DNA of 8,449 nt, from positions 1-8,449 of the forward strand of contig CAIXPV010000158.1 in NCBI GenBank assembly GCA_903921405.1. Reading direction: 5' to 3'. This document shows positions 6,271 to 8,449 of the stretch, piece by piece. Under the pieces are notes generated by a model. That model had not been told where the DNA came from, ran no database searches, and worked only from the letters and a program-made list of their open reading frames with translations. Both the position numbers and the translations under genes were made by a program. Position 1 is the stretch's first letter. Every line of letters begins with the position of its first letter. The DNA is from an uncultured Actinomycetes bacterium (lineage in GTDB: Bacteria > Actinomycetota > Actinomycetes > Nanopelagicales > Nanopelagicaceae).

Positions 6271-7793
6271 TGAATCTTCGCGGTAAAGCTATCCAATCAA
6301 TAGATCGAAGTGATGTTCGCTATGAACAACTGCGCCAATTTCATAATCGTTTAGCACGCAAAGATCCCACGATTTGGGGAGCTGCCGCGGCAAAAGAGGC
6401 TACAACACGTCTGAACTGGATTGATTTACCAGAAACTTCGCGAGACCTACTACCTTCTTTAGATGCTCTGTGCGCCAAACATCGTGATAAAACAACAATA
6501 GTTCTCTGCGGAATGGGCGGCTCATCACTTGGCCCAGAGGTTATAGCTCAAACATTTAGTAAAAACCTTTTTATTTTAGACTCTACAGATCCTAATTACA
6601 TTGCTCATGCAATCTCAGAGGATCTAACTAAAACTCTAGTTGTCGTTAGTTCGAAGTCGGGGTCAACGATTGAAACGGCTTCACAACGGGCGTTGTTTGA
6701 AAAACTACTGGTAGATGCGAATCTTGATCCTACTGATCACATTGTTATCGTCACCGATCCTGGCTCTCCTCTTGATAAGAGTTCTCGCGATAATGGTTTT
6801 ACGGTTATTAATGCAGATCCTCATGTCGGAGGACGTTTTAGCGTTTTGAGTGCTTTCGGTTTAGTTCCCTCAGCACTTATTGGCGTTGATGTCTCGGTTC
6901 TCCTAGATAATGCCAGTGAGACTAAATCTGCATTCTTAAAAGATCCAACAACCGTCTTAGATATGGCATATGCCATCACCTATATTGCCGGGCAGTGCAT
7001 GACTTACTGCGACTCTGGCTCGTCCATGCCGGGCCTTAGCGATTGGGCCGAACAGTTAGTAGCTGAATCAACAGGTAAGGAGCAGGTTGGTCGACTCCCA
7101 GTGGTGATTGAAGAAGCATCCAACGACTCACTTTTCTCAATTGCATATAGCGGTGACGCCGACTTAGTCATCGAAGCTGATTTAGCATCGCAGTTTATTA
7201 TCTGGGAATGGGTGACGGCACTGGTTGGCGCCGCACTTGCCATTGATCCCTTTAACCAACCAAATGTAACTGAAGCTAAAGAGGCCACATCGGCTTTGCT
7301 ACAGGCTTGGTCTGGCGTATTGCCCACTTTCACTGCCGATTCAGTTGATGGATCTGTAGAGATTTTCGGTGAAGGAGAATCAGCGGCGGCAGCGCTTGCG
7401 GCCTTCATTACAACAACACCACGTGATGGATACATCGCCGTAATGGCTTATCTTGATCGCAAAGATGATGCGAAGATAACTCAGATTCGCAGGATTTTGT
7501 CGCAGAAATCTGGATTCCCTGTGACATTTGGCTGGGGTCCACGCTTCTTGCATTCAACCGGTCAATTTCATAAAGGCGGACAGCGCAATGGTGCTTTCTT
7601 GCAGATCACGGGTGAGGTAGAAAAAGATATTTCTATACCCGGTCAAATTTTTGGTTTCAAAACTTTAGTTGCAGCTCAAGCACTAGGCGATGGAAATGCA
7701 TTGGCTTCAAGAAAATACCCACTACTTCGATTTAATCTAACAAATCGAAGCGTGGGTATTGATCAACTTCTTGAAGCAGTTAAATCTCTTTAG
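6267..7793 (+). CDS. pgi: Glucose-6-phosphate isomerase
   Basis: Pgi interconverts glucose 6-phosphate and fructose 6-phosphate in the cytosol. The 508-residue product carries two sugar-isomerase (SIS) domains. The first has GMGGSSLGPE (82-91), the phosphate-binding SSKSGST loop (128-134) and HVGGRFSVLS (186-195). These are followed by STGKEQVGRLP, QFIIWEW (309-315), NQPNVTEAK (330-338) and HSTGQFHKGGQRNG from 429. This is the divergent Pgi subfamily of Actinobacteria that elsewhere occurs fused to transaldolase; here tal and pgi are separate genes overlapping by ATGA. I start at ATG 6267: the frame is open to a TTG at 6225, but that stretch is tal coding sequence. At 508 residues it is somewhat shorter than the roughly 540-560 I would expect for actinobacterial relatives, without loss of a motif I can recognise. 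Its TAG overlaps the stop of the convergent rbpA gene. Confidence 0.96.
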   Translation: MMNLRGKAIQSIDRSDVRYEQLRQFHNRLARKDPTIWGAAAAKEATTRLNWIDLPETSRDLLPSLDALCAKHRDKTTIVLCGMGGSSLGPEVIAQTFSKNLFILDSTDPNYIAHAISEDLTKTLVVVSSKSGSTIETASQRALFEKLLVDANLDPTDHIVIVTDPGSPLDKSSRDNGFTVINADPHVGGRFSVLSAFGLVPSALIGVDVSVLLDNASETKSAFLKDPTTVLDMAYAITYIAGQCMTYCDSGSSMPGLSDWAEQLVAESTGKEQVGRLPVVIEEASNDSLFSIAYSGDADLVIEADLASQFIIWEWVTALVGAALAIDPFNQPNVTEAKEATSALLQAWSGVLPTFTADSVDGSVEIFGEGESAAAALAAFITTTPRDGYIAVMAYLDRKDDAKITQIRRILSQKSGFPVTFGWGPRFLHSTGQFHKGGQRNGAFLQITGEVEKDISIPGQIFGFKTLVAAQALGDGNALASRKYPLLRFNLTNRSVGIDQLLEAVKSL

Positions 7794-8131
7794 TCTTCGT
7801 CATCTCCACGAAGTTTACGAAGTGCCTCTTCTAATAGGCGCTCACCTTCGGCATCAGTACGACGCTCTTTAACGTAGGCGAGGTGAGTCTTATATGGCTC
7901 ATTCTTAACTGGACTAGGTGGGTTATTGCGATCGCGCCCGGCTGGATATCCGCATTTAGGACAATCCCACTCAGCTGGAATAACTACTGTCTCTTCAACA
8001 GCAAATGAAGGGCGAACTTCGTGGCCATTGGCACAGAAATAAGAGACATAAGCGCGAGCAATTGAATCTCCGCGCTCTGCTTCTCCCATTGGGCCGGCGC
8101 CGACTCGACTTCCGCGAATTGCACTTGCCAT
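7790..8131 (-). CDS. rbpA: RbpA, RNA polymerase-binding transcription factor
   Basis: RbpA is an actinobacterial factor that binds RNA polymerase together with the primary sigma factor and stabilises the open promoter complex. The 113-residue product matches the family throughout. The N-terminal tail is MASAIRGSRVGAGPMGEAER. The core domain has zinc-type ligands Cys33, His37, Cys57 and Cys60 (FCANGHE, WDCPKCGYP), as in Streptomyces RbpA. The basic linker GRDRNNPP (65-72) corresponds to the part that contacts promoter DNA, and the C-terminal sigma-interaction helix begins at EPYKTHLAYVKERR. The ATG has an excellent AAAGGAG six bases upstream. It lies 36 bases after secG on the same strand, with no terminator between them, so cotranscription is likely. 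Its TAA overlaps the pgi TAG tail-to-tail. Confidence 0.98.
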   Translation of the reverse strand: MASAIRGSRVGAGPMGEAERGDSIARAYVSYFCANGHEVRPSFAVEETVVIPAEWDCPKCGYPAGRDRNNPPSPVKNEPYKTHLAYVKERRTDAEGERLLEEALRKLRGDDED

Positions 8132-8137
8132 GTATTG

Positions 8138-8144
8138 CTCCTTT
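8138..8144 (-). promoter_or_regulatory. Strong ribosome binding site of rbpA
   Basis: The minus strand reads AAAGGAG with a 6-base spacer to the rbpA ATG. It is the strongest Shine-Dalgarno in the window, in keeping with an abundant polymerase-associated protein, and it fixes the rbpA start. Confidence 0.8.
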
Positions 8145-8167
8145 AAAGTTATTGGTAAAAGCTAGAT

Positions 8168-8395
8168 TTACTTAAGTACAAGGCTGAGCGCTACAACAAA
8201 TGCAAACCAAAGGCCGCCAACAACGATTGTGATTCGATCTAAGTTGCGCTCTACGACTGATGATCCACCGTAGTTTGAGGATACGCCGCCGCCGAATAGG
8301 TCAGATAGTCCGCTTCCCTTGCCCTTATGTAAAAGGACCAGAAGGATCATGAGAACGCTCGTAATAATGAGCAGAATTGAGAGAGCTAGTTTCAC
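8168..8395 (-). CDS. secG: SecG, Sec translocon subunit
   Basis: SecG is the small accessory membrane subunit of the SecYEG channel that aids SecA-driven protein export. The 75-residue product has the normal size and topology: a first membrane segment at about 3-22 ending in LLHKGKGSGLSDLFGGG, a glycine/serine-rich loop with SSNYGGSSVVERNLDR (39-54), and a second segment at about 55-74. The start codon is GTG, with AAGGAG ten bases upstream (8406-8411). In Actinobacteria secG normally follows gap-pgk-tpiA, so tpiA is probably just beyond the right edge; that is inference. It is followed on the same strand by rbpA. Confidence 0.96.
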   Translation of the reverse strand: MKLALSILLIITSVLMILLVLLHKGKGSGLSDLFGGGVSSNYGGSSVVERNLDRITIVVGGLWFAFVVALSLVLK

Positions 8396-8405
8396 GGTTC
8401 GTAAA

Positions 8406-8411
8406 CTCCTT
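8406..8411 (-). promoter_or_regulatory. Ribosome binding site of secG
   Basis: The minus strand reads AAGGAG, 10 bases before the GTG start of secG at 8395. It supports GTG rather than a downstream codon as the start. Confidence 0.65.
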
Positions 8412-8421
8412 GTTTCGTAGA

Positions 8422-8445
8422 GGGTAAGGATACCCGCAAAAGCGG
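8422..8445. repeat. Two abutting short inverted repeats upstream of secG
   Basis: GGGTA-AGGA-TACCC (8422-8435) and CCGC-AAAA-GCGG (8434-8445) are perfect short inverted repeats sharing two bases. Neither is followed by a T tract on either strand, so a classical intrinsic terminator is not supported. On the minus strand TATCCT (8432-8427) and TACCCT (8426-8421) both fit the TANNNT -10 pattern and could serve a secG promoter. The role is unknown and the window ends here. Confidence 0.3.
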
Positions 8446-8449
8446 CTTA

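Noticed and set aside
7004..7435. 143-codon minus-strand frame inside pgi
   Set aside because: Low-complexity Ala/Ser-rich translation antisense to the conserved isomerase; no start signals.
7795..7813. CTTCGT-N7-ACGAAG hairpin as an intrinsic terminator for pgi
   Set aside because: The stem is only 6 bp, is not GC-rich, lacks a proper T tract and encodes the conserved end of rbpA; not strong enough to annotate.
1..8449. A hidden novel system, mobile element, CRISPR array or RNA gene
   Set aside because: Every base except the short control regions is occupied by recognisable housekeeping genes; I saw no repeat arrays, transposase fragments, tRNA-like folds or composition breaks.

Overview
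This window looks like a compact, moderately low-GC actinobacterial chromosome segment. The lineage signals are RbpA (an RNA polymerase partner confined to Actinobacteria), a SufR whose cysteine spacing matches the mycobacterial protein, actinobacterial-type SufB and transketolase, and the order suf genes / heme A synthase / tkt / tal / pgi / secG. This order resembles a compressed version of the Mycobacterium tuberculosis Rv1440-Rv1461 neighbourhood. AT-rich codon choice and nearly zero intergenic space suggest a streamlined free-living actinobacterium, for example freshwater acI (Nanopelagicales). That assignment is inference, since there is no rRNA or other marker here to settle it.

Layout. 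Positions 1-2160, minus strand: an iron-sulfur assembly operon, sufR then sufB then the first 27 codons of sufD, running off the left edge, joined by 4-nt and 1-nt overlaps. Positions 2161-2255: a 95-bp divergent control region with a perfect 6-bp-arm palindrome next to sufR and a -10-like hexamer placed for leaderless transcription of ctaA. Positions 2256-7793, plus strand: four genes, ctaA (heme A synthase), tkt, tal and pgi, with stop/start overlaps of 1, 4 and 4 nt. Positions 7790-8395, minus strand: secG then rbpA, with rbpA ending tail-to-tail with pgi in a 4-nt overlap. Positions 8396-8449 hold the secG ribosome binding site and short inverted repeats. No stretch over 300 bases lacks a gene.

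How the genes work together. SufB and SufD form the scaffold on which Fe-S clusters are built, and SufR is the probable cluster-sensing repressor of the operon. CtaA makes heme A for the aa3-type cytochrome oxidase. Tkt and Tal run the non-oxidative pentose phosphate pathway, and Pgi joins its fructose-6-phosphate output to glucose-6-phosphate. SecG is part of the Sec translocon and RbpA stabilises sigma-dependent initiation. All are housekeeping functions.

I found no mobile element, CRISPR, tRNA, rRNA, defence system or novel enzyme. The points of interest are the extreme gene packing, the candidate SufR operator, leaderless ctaA expression, and genes usually present in the related neighbourhood (ctaB; zwf-opcA-pgl) that are absent from their expected slots.
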